Of a stretch of 64,000 nt of DNA, positions 21,980-34,974 are shown piece by piece. This DNA is from Rhizophagus clarus. Its lineage: Eukaryota; Glomeromycota; Glomeromycetes; Glomerales; Glomeraceae. The DNA lies in contig BLAL01000156.1 of the NCBI GenBank assembly GCA_015698045.1, forward strand, positions 744,001-808,000, given 5' to 3'. Under the pieces are notes generated by a model. The model saw only the letters and a program-made list of their open reading frames with translations, was not told where the DNA came from and made no database searches. Numbering within the stretch: the first letter of the stretch is position 1; every line of letters begins with the position of its first letter. Made by a program: the position numbers and the translations under genes.

Positions 21980-24690
21980 CTCTAAAATTTAATTAGAAAT
22001 TTAATAAACATAAAAAATTTAAATTTTAGTCTTATTTATAATATATGTCCTATAATTTATAACTTACCAACTAAAGCAATAGATAGTATTTTTTAAATAA
22101 AGACCAAATTCGGTTAATTAAATTATGAATAAATATTATATGAATATAATAATAAATAATAACTTACAAGAATCTGAAGTAAATTACCAAATAATTTTTT
22201 AAATAAAGAAATTAGTTAGTTTAAATTATATGTAAATATTATATAAATATGTAATAATAGATACGACTTACAATCTAAAATAAATTGCCAAATAATTTTT
22301 TAAATAAAGAAATTAGTTAGTTTAAGTTATATGTAAATATTATATAAATATGTAATAATAGATACGACTTACCATCTAATATAAATTGCCAAATAATTTT
22401 TTAAATAAAGAAATTAGTTAGTTTAAATTATATGTAAATATGTAATAATAGAATTAAATAAATAACTTACACCCTATATTATTAAATAATTTTTTAAATA
22501 AAGAAATTAGTTAGTTTAAATTATATGTAAATATGTAATAATAGAATTAAATAAATAACTTACTCCCTATATTATTAAATAATTTTTTAAATAAAGAAAT
22601 TAGTTAGTTTAAATTATATGTAAATATGTAATAATAGAATTAAATAAATAACTTACTCCCTATATTATTAAATAATTTTTTAAATAAAGAAATTAGTTAG
22701 TTTAAATTATATGTAAATATGTAATAATAGAATTAAATAAATAACTTACACCCTATATTATTAAATAATTTTTTAAATAAAGAAATTAGTTAGTTTAAAT
22801 TATATGTAAATATGTAATAATAGAATTAAATAAATAACTTACTCCCTATATTATTAAATAATTTTTTAAATAAAGAAATTAGTTAGTTTAAATTATATGT
22901 AAATATTATATAAATATGTAATAATAGATACGACTTACCAACTAAAATAAATTGCCAAATAATTTTTTAAATAAAGAAATTAATTAGTTTAAGTTATATG
23001 TAAATATTATATAAATATGTAATAATAGAATTAAATAAATAACTTACTCCCTATATTATTAAATAATTTTTTAAATAAAGAAATTAGTTAGTTTAAATTA
23101 TATGTAAATATGTAATAATAGAATTAAATAAATAACTTACTCCCTATATTATTAAATAATTTTTTAAATAAAGAAATTAGTTAGTTTAAATTATATGTAA
23201 ATATGTAATAATAGAATTAAATAAATAACTTACACCCTATATTATTAAATAATTTTTTAAATAAAGAAATTAGTTAGTTTAAATTATATGTAAATATGTA
23301 ATAATAGAATTAAATAAATAACTTACTCCCTATATTATTAAATAATTTTTTAAATAAAGAAATTAGTTAGTTTAAGTTATATGTAAATATTATATAAATA
23401 TGTAATAATAGATACGACTTACAATCTAAAATAAATTGCCAAATAATTTTTTAAATAAAGAAATTAGTTAGTTTAAGTTATATGTAAATATTATATAAAT
23501 ATGTAATAATAGATACGACTTACAATCTAAAATAAATTGCCAAATAATTTTTTAAATAAAGAAATTAGTTAGTTTAAGTTATATGTAAATATTATATAAA
23601 TATGTAATAATAGATACGACTTACAATCTAAAATAAATTGCCAAATAATTTTTTAAATAAAGAAATTAGTTAGTTTAAATTATATGTAAATATTATATAA
23701 ATATGTAATAATAGAATTAAATAAATAACTTACACCCTATATTATTAAATAATTTTTTAAATAAAGAAATTAGTTAGTTTAAGTTATATGTAAATATTAT
23801 ATAAATATGTAATAATAGATACGACTTACAATCTAAAATAAATTGCCAAATAATTTTTTAAATAAAGAAATTAGTTAGTTTAAGTTATATGTAAATATTA
23901 TATAAATATGTAATAATAGATACGACTTACAATCTAAAATAAATTGCCAAATAATTTTTTAAATAAAGAAATTAGTTAGTTTAAATTATATGTAAATATT
24001 ATATAAATATGTAATAATAGATCGACTTACCAGCTAAAATATAATTTTTTAAATAAAGAAATTAGTTAGTTTAAGTTATATGTAAATATTATATAAATAT
24101 GTAATAATAGATCGACTTACCAGCTAAAATATAATTTTTTAAATAAAGAAATTAGTTCGTTTTAAGTTATAGTAAATATTATATAATTATGTCATAATAG
24201 ATACGACTTACCATCTAAAATATAATTTTTTAAATAAAAAAATTATTTAATTAAATCGATAAATAATAGAAGTATAGATAACATATAACTTACACCCTAT
24301 AATATGTATTATTTGTTAATTAATTAGATGCAAATATTATTACAAAAGTACATATACTGTAGGTTTAATAAATTAAATAACACTTACAATCTAATCATGC
24401 ATTTAAGTAAAGAATAAATTAGTTTAAATTCATGTAAATATTATATGAATAATTAAATATTGTAACTTACCATCTATGATAATATTAATTATTAAATAAT
24501 TATTTTAAAGAAAAAAATTAGTTTTCTGAATAGTATATAAATAAAGTAAAAAAATAAATAAAATAAATAACAGATAGCTGATAACTTACCAACTATATAA
24601 TATTATCAATTGATAAAGTTATAAAATTAACAGTGTAACCATTATATAAATAATAAGTCTATAAGATAGTTTATTAACTTACGAGCTAAA
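21980..24690 (-). repeat. Tandem array of intron-like units separated by 3-nt 'exons'
   Basis: About 25 units, of about 103 bp (type A) or 91 bp (type B). Read on the minus strand, each unit has GTAAGT, an ATAATTTAAACTAACTAATTTC box with a branch-site-like CTAAC, and a TTTTAG or TATAG end. Between each AG and the next GTAAGT lie exactly three bases: ATT, ATG, TTG, CTG, GGA or GGT. Units remain recognisable but diverged at both edges (21980-22190 and 24240-24690). The array lies directly 5' of the kinase exons, on the same strand, so it could be a stack of introns with one-codon exons in that gene. Confidence 0.85.
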
Positions 24691-25180
24691 TTATTTAAAT
24701 TGTATGTAAATATTACAGTATATGAATAATAATAATATTTAAATTATTTTCAATAATTTTTGTTTAATAATTAAGTTTAGTATGATGTTTTACCTTTAGA
24801 TTCCTTGACGTTACTTAAAGCTAAATTTATTAATATTGGCAAATTGGTTTGAAAATTTTTGAATAATTCTAACATTCTATTAAATAATTATGCTATAAGC
24901 TTTACCTTTATTATTATTATTATTGTTGTAAGCCATTACTATATAATTGCATCAAATTTCTTCTTAAAAAAATAATATTTCTTATTAAACACCGTTTTTT
25001 AGGCACAATATTTATGCAAAATGCAATTTGGTTGATCAATCACTGCATGTATGACGCCTCACTATGATGAATGCGACCAAAAAATCACAATAGAGAAAAT
25101 AATTACTAAAAGTAGTTAAGCAGGTGTAACTTTGGCTGATAAATTAAATGTTTTTTATACACATGTAATTGGCATAACTT
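24691..25180. other. No gene seen; possible degenerate splice-like motifs
   Basis: AT-rich. Minus-strand AAAGGTAAA-type sites near 24790 and 24910 could be worn units of the neighbouring array. No open frame with coding character. Confidence 0.4.
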
Positions 25181-25189
25181 CACTACCAC

Positions 25190-25640
25190 GCTTTGACTTT
25201 ATGACCAATAAAAAAATAAAAAAAAAGTAAAAATAATTGTTTTACTTGCTAGATTCTCACGCCCGGAGAAAAATGAAAATGGCCTAAAAATAATAATAAA
25301 CGAACAATTATTAATGTTAATATTCGTTAGGATAAAAAAAGAAAAATATTTTTTTTTTTACTTTTCGACTTCATATACTCAGATGGACTTAAGGAAATGG
25401 CCTAAAAAAGAGACAAGTTATGATAATACCTAGTATTAATAATGTTTATTAAATTAAAATTTTTTTAAGTTAATGTTAAATATAAAAGTAATTAAAAAAT
25501 AAACAACTAAAACAACTAGAAATGTTGTTTATTAAACTGAGATAAAAAGAAGTTTTTTAGAGAAGGTTTTTCTTTCTTACTAGAAAAACTTTTAGCTTTT
25601 TCACTTTATCACTACATTTTTACATGTCCAAAGATGCAAA
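25190..25640 (-). repeat. Short exon-intron-like repeat
   Basis: On the minus strand a 38-40-nt exon-like block (GCCATTTTCATTTTTC to GAATCTAGCAA, about 25240-25280) is preceded by a ...TTATTTTTAG end and followed by GTAAAACAATT. A second similar block (GGCCATTTCCTTAAG...) lies near 25365-25405. The intervening sequence holds AACGAATATTAAC, the same kind of branch-site palindrome as the larger arrays. Confidence 0.55.
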
Positions 25641-26009
25641 AAAGGAGAAACAAACAATTAGTAATGAACTTTACTGAAATGAAGAAAAAATAACTATCAT
25701 AATAGAAGTGTCTACTCAATAAAAAAAATGTAAATTGTTAATCTAATCATTTTTTTTAAAAAAAATATAGCAGTTTTATTGGTAAAATATTTCATATATA
25801 CAAGAATATACGAAAATTATAAAAATAAAATGGATAAAATTGAATTGTCCAAATAAATTATAAAAAAAAACAGTATATTAGAAAAATATATTATACTAAA
25901 CTATTGTTACAGAAAAGAAAAATTTTAATATACCGAAAAAAAACCCTAAAAAAATATTTCCAATAAAAAAAAAAAAATTTCTGTCAAAAAAAAAAAAAAT
26001 TTCTCGTGA

Positions 26010-26010
<1 letters not shown>

Positions 26011-26043
<33 letters not shown>
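26011..26043. repeat. (TTA)n microsatellite
   Basis: Eleven consecutive TTA/ATT triplets. Confidence 0.97.
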
Positions 26044-26044
<1 letters not shown>

Positions 26045-26530
26045 AATGAGTTAACATTATTCATTTATTATACTTATTAGTATTAGCCAAATGCTAATTA
26101 CAGAAAAGCAATCAGAAAAAAAAAGAATTTTGTTAAGTGATCTACTGCTACAATTACTAAAGATAGTGTAGTAGTAAACATTGGCTAATAAATTTTTTGT
26201 ACATTGGTAATCATTATAAGATGTCCGATCTAACTATCCATTCACGAAACACAGGATCAGCCAATTTCTAACTAAAAAATGTAGATCAGCCGCAGACAAA
26301 AAAAAAAATTTAAACTCAAAAATTATTTATACAGGGTAATCTAAACGTTACTGATCTACATGAATTTCTTTAGATTATTAGATTATTATATTATTATATA
26401 TATATATAGATATATGATTCAACGGTAATTCATAGCAAATTAAATCACGTGATTGTACTTTTATAATAATGCATCTGTCGATTAGTTGCAAAAATTTTGA
26501 TATTAATCCAAGCTGCCAGATTTATATGGC
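26044..26530. other. No gene seen
   Basis: AT-rich; contains an ATATATAT run near 26395 and GATCAGCC phrases near 26250 and 26285. No coding signal. Confidence 0.45.
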
Positions 26531-26534
26531 ATGT

Positions 26535-26866
26535 CAGGACAGACAAATTTGTGGTTATTTAAATGCTTATTTAAATGCTTATTTAAATATTTAAAGTGTG
26601 ACTTTATGCATTATTTTGTTAATTTTTTTTTATTATTTTAGATTTCCATATATTATATACATATGTTAAACATTTGTTAAATGTATATTTTAATTTTATA
26701 TATTTTAAAATTTGTGCTACAAATAAATAACCAAATTTGTCCAAAAAAATTTATTTTTAGAAATTCTAAATTTATTTATAAATGTTTAAAGTATAAAATG
26801 TATGTAAAAAATTAACATTTAATAAATATTTAATGTGTGAAAATAAACGCAATTTTGTCTGTCCTG
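26535..26866. mobile_element. 332-bp MITE-like element
   Basis: Ends CAGGACAGACAAATTTG at the left and CAATTTTGTCTGTCCTG at the right form inverted repeats of 13-16 bp. The interior is AT-rich with a doubled AAATGCTTATTTAAA. No clean target duplication was seen. A diverged relative of its right half lies at about 27780-27985. Confidence 0.7.
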
Positions 26867-28490
26867 GTGTACCATAGATTTATGGGTACTGTTACAATTT
26901 CTTTTTTTGGATGTTTATGTGACCTCCTTTTTTATGCTTACTAATCTCTTTTTTTCAATCAACTTCTGCACCTTAATGTTTATCGTCATTTCTATATTTA
27001 GTTTTTTGTCTTATTAATCTAACTCCTTTTGTTAATCTCATTTTTCTGAATGATGATTTGTTCTTTAATCCTTTAGCCCCATTTTCTTTCTTGACATAAT
27101 GTTTTGTTTTTTTGCTGCGCTTCATAAAGCCAGTTGCAAGGTTGGTATTTTATTTTCCTATTCTTGACAAATCATTAATATATAGTTCTGTCTATCAGTT
27201 TCCCATTGCTATTTCTTCTATGGCTTTCTATAGTTCTTCTTTTAAGTTTATTATGATACCACAAGATGGTTATAGTATCCTATATTATAATTTCTGCATT
27301 GACCAAACCTACGTTAAAAATGTTTTTTGCAAGGTATATATTCTATTTTTAAAATTTCTTTATAAAATTCTTTTAGCTTTAAGTCATTTTAATATAGTTT
27401 TACTAATAACAATCATTTTTGTTAAGTTTTTCTCTACTCAATTTTTGGTTTGAGGATCGACCAAATAACAATTTCATGAAATTTAATAAATATCTAGTAT
27501 AGTAATTAGTATATATACAAAGAGTTAGTTAACTATGTATTAAGTTAGTTAACTATGTATTAATTTGTAATATAATATTGTTTTCTATTATATACATATA
27601 TTAAAGAGAGAGAGAGAGAAGAAGGAGAGAGAAGAAAAGAAGAAAGGATTTCATGCGAATAACAGTTGTTTATATAAGATTTAGAAAAATTAGATGACGA
27701 TCATGGTTGAAATTGTAACCATATAAAATTAGTGATTTTTTAGATGACTCCAAAATTATAGCATACTAGAATAGACAAAAATTGCATTTTATTTTTAATA
27801 TTAAACGCTATATATTTTTTATACAAACATTTATAAATAAATTTAGGCATTTGTTTTAGCATAAATTTAAAAATATATAAATTAATTAAATATACGTTTA
27901 ACATATATGGAAATCTAAAAGTAACCAAAAATAAATTAACAAGAATTAAGTGTTTAAGGCGTGAAAATAAACTAGAGCTCCAACAGGTCAATTCAGTTTG
28001 GGTTATCTGGTTAACCTAACCTGAAAACTTTCTTTTAGATCAGTTCAGTTTGGATAACTTGTTCTGATCTGACCTGACCCATTTGACCCAGATTGTTTCA
28101 GGTTACTTTGGGCAACCCATAATATTTTGTAGTATTTATATTAGTCAAAATTTTCTTTCAGCACTAAAGAACCCATTATTTTTATTATTTGTTGCAACTC
28201 TATGAAGATATCAAGTAATAACATATTTAAATTACTTAAAAAACTTGTTTATTAATATTAATGTCATTGGACTTTATGCAGACAAACAGTATATTTCAAA
28301 ATATGTTTATATATTCAAATATTTATTTTTCTAATAACTATTAAAACATGTTAAATTAATCTAATTTAAATTGATATATATTCTGTTTTTAATGTCTTCT
28401 TTCTAAAAAAAAAGATTGCAAATGGTATTTTCAGGAGTCCCAAAATAATTCCATTTGATATTTTTACAATTTAATAAATGTATGGTGGCT
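26867..28490. other. Gene-poor stretch with a purine-rich run
   Basis: The frame open at 27112-27453 has no family features. The minus strand of 26950-27350 reads as fragments that could be an old coding remnant. 27605-27645 is an AG-rich tract. 27735-27990 is a diverged piece of the 26535-26866 element. 28000-28110 has repeated GACCTGACCC / GGTTAACCTAACCTG phrases. Nothing firm. Confidence 0.45.
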
Positions 28491-28492
28491 GT

Positions 28493-28876
28493 CACCCATA
28501 ATATTATGTGACTTCAAACTTTTATAAATCATGAACCAAGTGACATAAAAAAAACTAAACTGATAAAATGATAGAGCAATACGAACTGCACGTTTCTATC
28601 AGTTTGTTTTATAAGATTTAATAATATTATTAAGTTTTATTATGGGTCAAATATAGGTAATTTTAGTAAGTAACAATAATAAAAATGAAAAATTTTGGAC
28701 TTTTTCTCATGGATTTTTTATAGAATCCATAAAAATTCCATGGAATATGGCAAAAAAAAATTTTGCTGCTTACCCGGCAAAATTTATATTTAAATATTGT
28801 AAAAAACAAGTTATACAATATAAATAAACACGTTTTTAAAATTTTGGACTGTGTGGTTTATAGATGACAGCCACCA
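28493..28876. mobile_element. 384-bp MITE with TA target duplication
   Basis: Ends TGGTGGCTGTCA at 28493 and its complement at 28876, flanked by TA on each side. No coding capacity. The TA duplication suggests a Tc1/mariner-type mover. Confidence 0.78.
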
Positions 28877-28958
28877 TAGTGCATCAAATTTTTAGTATTA
28901 TAGACTGTATTATAGGGCTCAGTAGAAAAAACCATCTAAAAAGAAGAAAAGAACTATA

Positions 28959-29114
28959 TGGGGTCTTTGCGATAGAAAGGTACGAAACTCAAAAAAAATT
29001 TTAAATTTACTTTATATGCTAATTATGTTTTTTTTACTAAAATAAGTGTAAATTTAATATTAATTAAATTTTTATTTTTTTTGAGTTTCGTACCTTTCTA
29101 TTGCAAAGACCCCA
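28959..29114. mobile_element. Tc1/mariner-like MITE, copy 2 (156 bp)
   Basis: Same family as 10942-11098, with TA flanks at 28957-28958 and 29115-29116. One visible change in the arm (TTTGCGATAG). Confidence 0.93.
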
Positions 29115-29116
29115 TA

Positions 29117-31630
29117 TAATAAAGTAAAAATAAAGTACATACTGAATTTTTTACTTTAAAGACTTTTCCATCTAAAAAAGAAGAAAGATTCGAACATCTA
29201 AAAAAAAGAAATAGAAAGAATGTTAAAAACGTTTCATTAAGACATAAAATATCACTTATTAATTCAACATTTTTTAACAAGAAAAAAAAATGCACCAAAA
29301 TTTACGTTCAAAGTGCTTAAAAAAAAAGGAAAAAGTCAGTAACTGCTCATTAAAATAATAATTTGAAGAAGAAATATCTTATCAAAATCCTGCATCTAAA
29401 GAGCTGATGACCCACCTAAGAAATAATATAAACCAAATTTTTGGGTTAACGTTCATTAGTAAAATAAGAAATAAGAAAAAAAATACATAAACCTTAAAAA
29501 AAAAGCTGTCTAAAAAGAGAAAACAAGTTGCTAATAATGTTTCATTAAGGGTAATAAACCAAAAAAAAAAATTGCACCTTCTGAAGTTCAAGAGTTATTA
29601 GAACCTGAAGAAAGATCACTCAAAGCATCCAAAAAAACATTTAAAAAAGAAAAGGACAAAACTTTAGTAAAATTTCTATTAAAAAAATATTCTAAACCAT
29701 GTTCTACTGAAAATATACCTAAACCAATTAATAGGCTTATAGCTTTAATATTACCTCCACTTTTATGAATAGTTTATGAACTAATACCTTAATTCATTTC
29801 TGGTAATAAAAAAATTTCAAACTCTTGCATGACTAGAAATTAGAACTGGTTAAGATGATTAACCAGTTAAGAGATCTGTTAACCAGTTAAAATGATCATT
29901 CCTATATTAGCTAAATTTGAATAAGTTAATTCTGGTCAAACTTTTAACGCTAGCCAAAATTTAACTAAATACAGAATTTTTTTTAACATGTTAATTCCTA
30001 TTAATACTTAATGCCAGCTGAAATTATGTTTTGCAAATGATAATTCTGGCCAAATTTTAATGCCGTAACATTAAATATTGGTATATATACATTCTTTGTC
30101 ATTTTTTTTTTTAATTTTTTTTTTTCCTTTTCTACTGCGACTTCAGTTTGAACCATAATTGATGGTGTGTATAATAAATACACAATGCACAATTACTTTG
30201 TGGTTTAAAATCACAATTTTGAACTTGATTTCAGAAAAAATTTTAAAAACTATTTTTACACTCTTTATCTTGAAAATTAAATTATAATCAAATTTAAAGA
30301 AACTTAATACCACATTAATTCCATATAGCATTTAAATCAGCAACTATAATAATGTAAAATTCAAATAATTTAAAGTAAATAAAAGTTGCTATATGATTTT
30401 AAGAAAAAAAAATTTAAATGTAATAAATTTCGACTAATTCTTAAGTTTTGAATGTAAGGGAAATTTTAGGAAATCGAGTTAAAATTGTAATCCTGTAAAG
30501 ATCGAGTTTATATGATAGATTATGATTATTTATTTGTTTCAATAGTAGCTATAGAAAGACTTTATTTATTTAAAATAAAGTGTCGGTCATCATAAATTAT
30601 GTCATTTTGTTTATTGAAAAATTTAAAATTTGAAATTACAATATATACGTTTAAAGGCTCTGTGATTATTCGTATTTTTTCAATTGCTTCTGAATCAGTG
30701 AAAACTACTAATATATTTTAGGGAATTATTTTTCAAATTAATTAGCAGGAAATATAGATAGGAGAAATAAATATAGTGTGCAGGATATGTGAAATGAACT
30801 TATAGAATAAGTGATTTTGAATAAACTGATATTCCAAAAGTTTAAACTATTCAAAATTGAATGACTACTTAACATAAACAAAATATGGCTTAATAAATTA
30901 GACAGCCTGTGATTAATAGAAGTAAATAAATTAATTTTTTTTTTTTTTTAACTCTTAAAATAAATATTTGCCTGCATATAAATAATATTTCATAATTATA
31001 GTGTTTTTAAAGGCCAGAATCCAATGTCATTAAAGAAAAAATTTTTAACTAATCTTATAATACAAAAATTATTGATAAACCTTAATTCCCTTTATATAAA
31101 CAGTTATGATGATTAAATTCAATCTCAAATTATAATAAAATTTTTAATTCATAAGAATTCTTTGTAAACAACATACTGCTAATAGGCGAATTTAACAATT
31201 TTCAGTATAGTCATATAAATTTTTTCACACGATAATTATCATATTATTTATTTATTTATTTATTTACATATTGTAATTTGTAACTAGAATGCCATGAAAA
31301 TGGTCATGTACAGTAGTATATAACTCAAAACTACGAATAGAATACAAGCTAACTTAAAGCATGAAATCTGAGTGTTTACACACTGTTTAGCTATGACCAA
31401 ATAGCCACTTAACTTGCTAATTTTACCCATTGAAAAGCTGGATTAGACATCGAATAGAAGCAAACAGGTTAGTACATGCAAAAAAACAAATTTGAATCTA
31501 ATAAGAAAGATAAAAGAGGCAAATCTTCAAACCATACAACTCAAGAAAATGAAGAAAAACTACTCCTACTCTAATCTATTAAAGACACTAATAGTTTCAG
31601 TATATCTGTTTTATTAACTGACTTCTTAGT
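29117..31630. other. No clear gene; degenerate exon-intron-like repeat at its start
   Basis: 29140-29600 shows A-rich blocks with CATCTAAAAAAGAA, GTTTCATTAAG and AACGTTCATTAG phrases. These look like a worn minus-strand exon-intron array. 29848-29895 has an imperfect palindrome of AACTGGTTAA / TTAACCAGTT. 31235-31265 is a TTTA run. The remainder is AT-rich without coding frames. Confidence 0.4.
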
Positions 31631-31638
31631 ATTTGCCT

Positions 31639-32013
31639 TCAATTTTGCTTCTTATTCAGTGGATTGGCAGGCTTGCTTGATGATTGACGTGACTGGCCAG
31701 ACTTTTGAAAAAGCTAAGGTTTGAAATTCTTGGTACTGGGGTTCATGCTAGGAGCTTTTATAGATGACTGTGCTAAAGATTTATCTATTTTCTTCTTTTG
31801 TGAGCAATCGCTTATACGAGATCAATAAAAATATATATGTTTGTATACAAAATGTGACTCCAGGGCAGTTTTCATATCATCGTAGGTTGCGACTTGCAAA
31901 GTATGTGTATTCCTGATGAATTTATTACGATTGGTGCCTGTCTTTACTATTTTGTAGAACTTGAACTCAAAGTCTTTAAAGAAACTGTCTCGTTTGTTAT
32001 AATCCTGATGCAA
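31639..32013 (-). pseudogene. Gag/ORF1-like C-terminal fragment
   Basis: One minus-strand frame from 32013 to TGA at 31639-31641, interrupted by TGA at 31822-31824 (Trp expected) and TAG near 31717 (Gln expected). It includes ATYDDMKTALESHFVYKHIYFY, then SQKKKIDKSLAQS and a Ser/Lys-rich tail (KSGQSRQSSSKPANP). The style resembles gag or LINE ORF1 proteins of the same fungi, but no zinc knuckle is preserved. Both stops fit C-to-T type changes. Confidence 0.45.
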
Positions 32014-32684
32014 TAGTAGATCAGTACAAATACTATCAGGATAATTATCATATTACCAGTTATACCAGAGCGTAAAGTTAATGAAATTGCAATCACGTGA
32101 GAATTTCTATTTGTCAGTCATATTGCCATATTGTTATGTCTAATAAAATTCTTTTTGGGTTTTTAGGTTTGTTAAATTTTGGTGAAAAAATCTAGAAATA
32201 TATCTAATTTATTTATTCTATTGGCATTAGTAATGTTTTAGTTTTTTCATTTTCTTTAGATAGTAGTGGCATTTAAATCTAAATAAAGAACTAAAAAGAA
32301 AAACTAGTAGTTCCAATAAAAAAGTCTTCAGATGCATAAAAGTTTCGGCCTTAGAAATTTTTTTATCTTTTTTTAACAAACTATTTCTAATGGCTTGTTA
32401 TCTTTTTTTTCAGGTTCATCTTAATTTTAATGACTAATCATGTGATATAAACTTTTTCAAACAAAATTAAAGAATAACTTAAATGGATATTATCATAATT
32501 TTTATTTTTTACGGTAATTTTAATGAACCTTACTAACAGTTTACTTTTTTTTAGGCGGCTGGTTCTATAGATCTTTGGAGGCAAGTGTGTATCTGTTAAT
32601 TTAATTTATCTTTTTTAACAGACTGGTTATTAACGTTTTATCATTTGCAGTCAGTTCTTTCAATCTGAATTTCGATAAGAGTAG
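32014..32684. other. No gene seen
   Basis: AT-rich. A few splice-like TTTTTTTAG ends (near 32555) appear, but no coding frame. Confidence 0.4.
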
Positions 32685-34055
32685 CCCTATGAAAAATAAG
32701 TGTCCAGATAATGTCCAGAAAATGTCCAGAAATATTGTCTAAATAATTGTCCAGAAATTCTGGATACTGTGTGTAAGGTATTTAATTGATGAAAAAAGTC
32801 TCAATCGATGATTTGATCGATCACACAAACACATAATCGATCAAAAATCGATTTACCATAATTGATCATATGCAATCGATTTCTTGATTGATTTTATAGC
32901 TCAATTAAACAAAAAAAGGACAATCGACTTAAAATTGATTGATTATTGATTGATTCTATAAAATTTATTAAAATTTATTAAATTGTATTTCTAAACTTTA
33001 AAAAAATTAATTTTAATCATATCAAATTTATACAAAAGAATTATTTGAACCTGAATGATTATTTTTATATTATAAACAGCAATGAACACACGTAAAGCAA
33101 GAACTCAATTCAGATACAAAGTGTCAAGCCATCACTTTACTACCACTTTTTATGATCTTTAACATATTATAACAAAAATAGGAGTGAATTGACATGATAA
33201 TGTTTGAATATTTATTTACGTTTTTTATTCTTGTCTGATATTTTCTTTTCTAAATTAATAATTATAGATAAAATGTACAAAAGGTGCCTTTTAATTTCTT
33301 TAACTTTATACCGTTTTACACAAATATCATATGTTTAAATTTGATAATTCACATAAAAAAAAAACTTCTTTTTATATTTGTTCATTATATTGCATATTAT
33401 TATATAGTCCTGTTAAGACTAACTATACATCATGTCTAATATATCATGAACTGATATTAATAGTTATTTTGGTTCAGATAATACTATTGGGCATTATACT
33501 ATTATTATTATTTATTAATCACACTCGTACAATAACACACAAATATTGCATCATAATACTATAATCGATTAGCATAAGTAAATTGATCAATCAATTTAGA
33601 CGAATTTGATCAATCAAATATCAATCAAAGTTAGTTCAATTTTGATCGAGGCTGAAAACTCATGATCGATTAATTGATTGACTAAATCAATGATCGATCT
33701 TATTCGATTCGATTAAGAACCCTAACTGTGTATCCAGAAACTGTTCTGAAAACACTTAATTTTCAGGATATTAAGAATTTGTCTTGAAATTGTCTGGAAA
33801 TGTATTTTCATAAAATTTGCCACAAAAGATAATCAATAGATATATGATCATCATTATTCCTTAACCTAAAATTTTTATATTATAGATATATAGTATTTTT
33901 ACCTGCTCTGCAATTTTAATTAATACGACAGAAAAGATTTTGAATGTCAGTTTTATGCTTTTTGCATTTTTTATAAAATTAATTTATCCTTTTTGGAAAT
34001 AGTATCCAGAATAACCCTTTTCAATTCCGGTCAGTTGCATTTTTTGGTTAGTTTA
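32685..34055. mobile_element. TGTCCAGAA-rich element, copy B, interrupted
   Basis: Left end CCCTATGAAAAATAAG, then a run of TGTCCAGA motifs. After a hAT-like insertion the element resumes with ATCCAGAAACTG. It shares internal phrases with copy A (CTGCTCT-CAATTTTA, TTTTGCATTTTTT) and with copy C (CCCTTTTCAATTCC-GTCAG). The right end is uncertain. Confidence 0.55.
32774..33724. mobile_element. 0.95-kb hAT-like element
   Basis: Ends TAAGGTATTTAATTGAT (left) and TTAAGAACCCTA (right; complement TAGGGTTCTTAA). Flanked by ACTGTGTG at 32766-32773 and ACTGTGTA at 33725-33732, one mismatch in eight. The two ends are rich in ATCGATTGAT motifs. No transposase. Confidence 0.68.
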
Positions 34056-34974
34056 TGTTATACAAAATTTAGCCAATAAATCTTTTTTATTTTCAGTTGC
34101 AAATTGAATAGCTTAGATTGAGATTTAAGTTAAACTGTTAAATTATAAACTCTTATTTTTAAAAAATATTCTGTAAATGTAAAGACTTACATCGGGAAAG
34201 TTATATCAGTTCAGATTTGCAGTGATCTGCAATTTTAGCAGATTGCCGCATTTTTTTATGCAATTTTTGTTAAGAATCTGCGCAATACTGCAGAAATTAT
34301 TTTTTTTATTTTTTCAAAGATTTTTTTATGAAAAATTTGTGATAATCTTCAAAATTGCAGATTTTCAAAAATACTTCGTACAAAAATCTTTAAAGATTTT
34401 CATAATTTTCTTCTTTAATTTGATAAACTTTGCATATTTATTTTGATAAACTTTACATCACTAATTTTTTAAACTTTTTTAAAGAAACAATTTTTTTTAT
34501 TACTTTAAAGAAATAATATTATAACACTTTTAAAGAAATAATTTTTTAACGTCTTAAAAAAATTAATTTGTTTAAAGATACCAAAGAAAAAAAAAATAAA
34601 TTTTTAATGGATTCTTATTTAAGCTTCTAGGCTTACCAGATACTCAGACTTTAAGAATAATTTTTTTTTAAAAAAAAAAAAAATAAAAAATAGTTTCTTT
34701 ATAAGGTTTGAAGTCTTTAAGACAAGTTTTTCAATGTTTGGCAGAATGCCAAAGGTACAAGTTCTGGATTCAAACAAAAATTTTTTACTTATAGTTTTAA
34801 AGTGCAGGATGAACAAGAAATTAGGAAGTTTTCGAATTTTGAAGTTTTACTGACAAAAATGACAAGATCTGTCTTGCAAAGCTATTTTAAAAATTTTTTT
34901 TTTTGTAGTTTCTTTTCTAAGTTTTGGACGAACCCAAAGCCCTTTTCAGACTCTATTTCAAAGATTAGAGATTC

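Noticed and set aside
22080..24300. Regularly spaced repeats resembling a CRISPR array
   Set aside because: The host is a eukaryote, the units are nearly identical over their full length with no unique spacers, and there are no cas genes. Splice-signal structure explains them better.
27112..27453. 113-aa hydrophobic ORF
   Set aside because: No start context or family motif, T-rich composition, and the opposite strand looks as much like decayed coding sequence.
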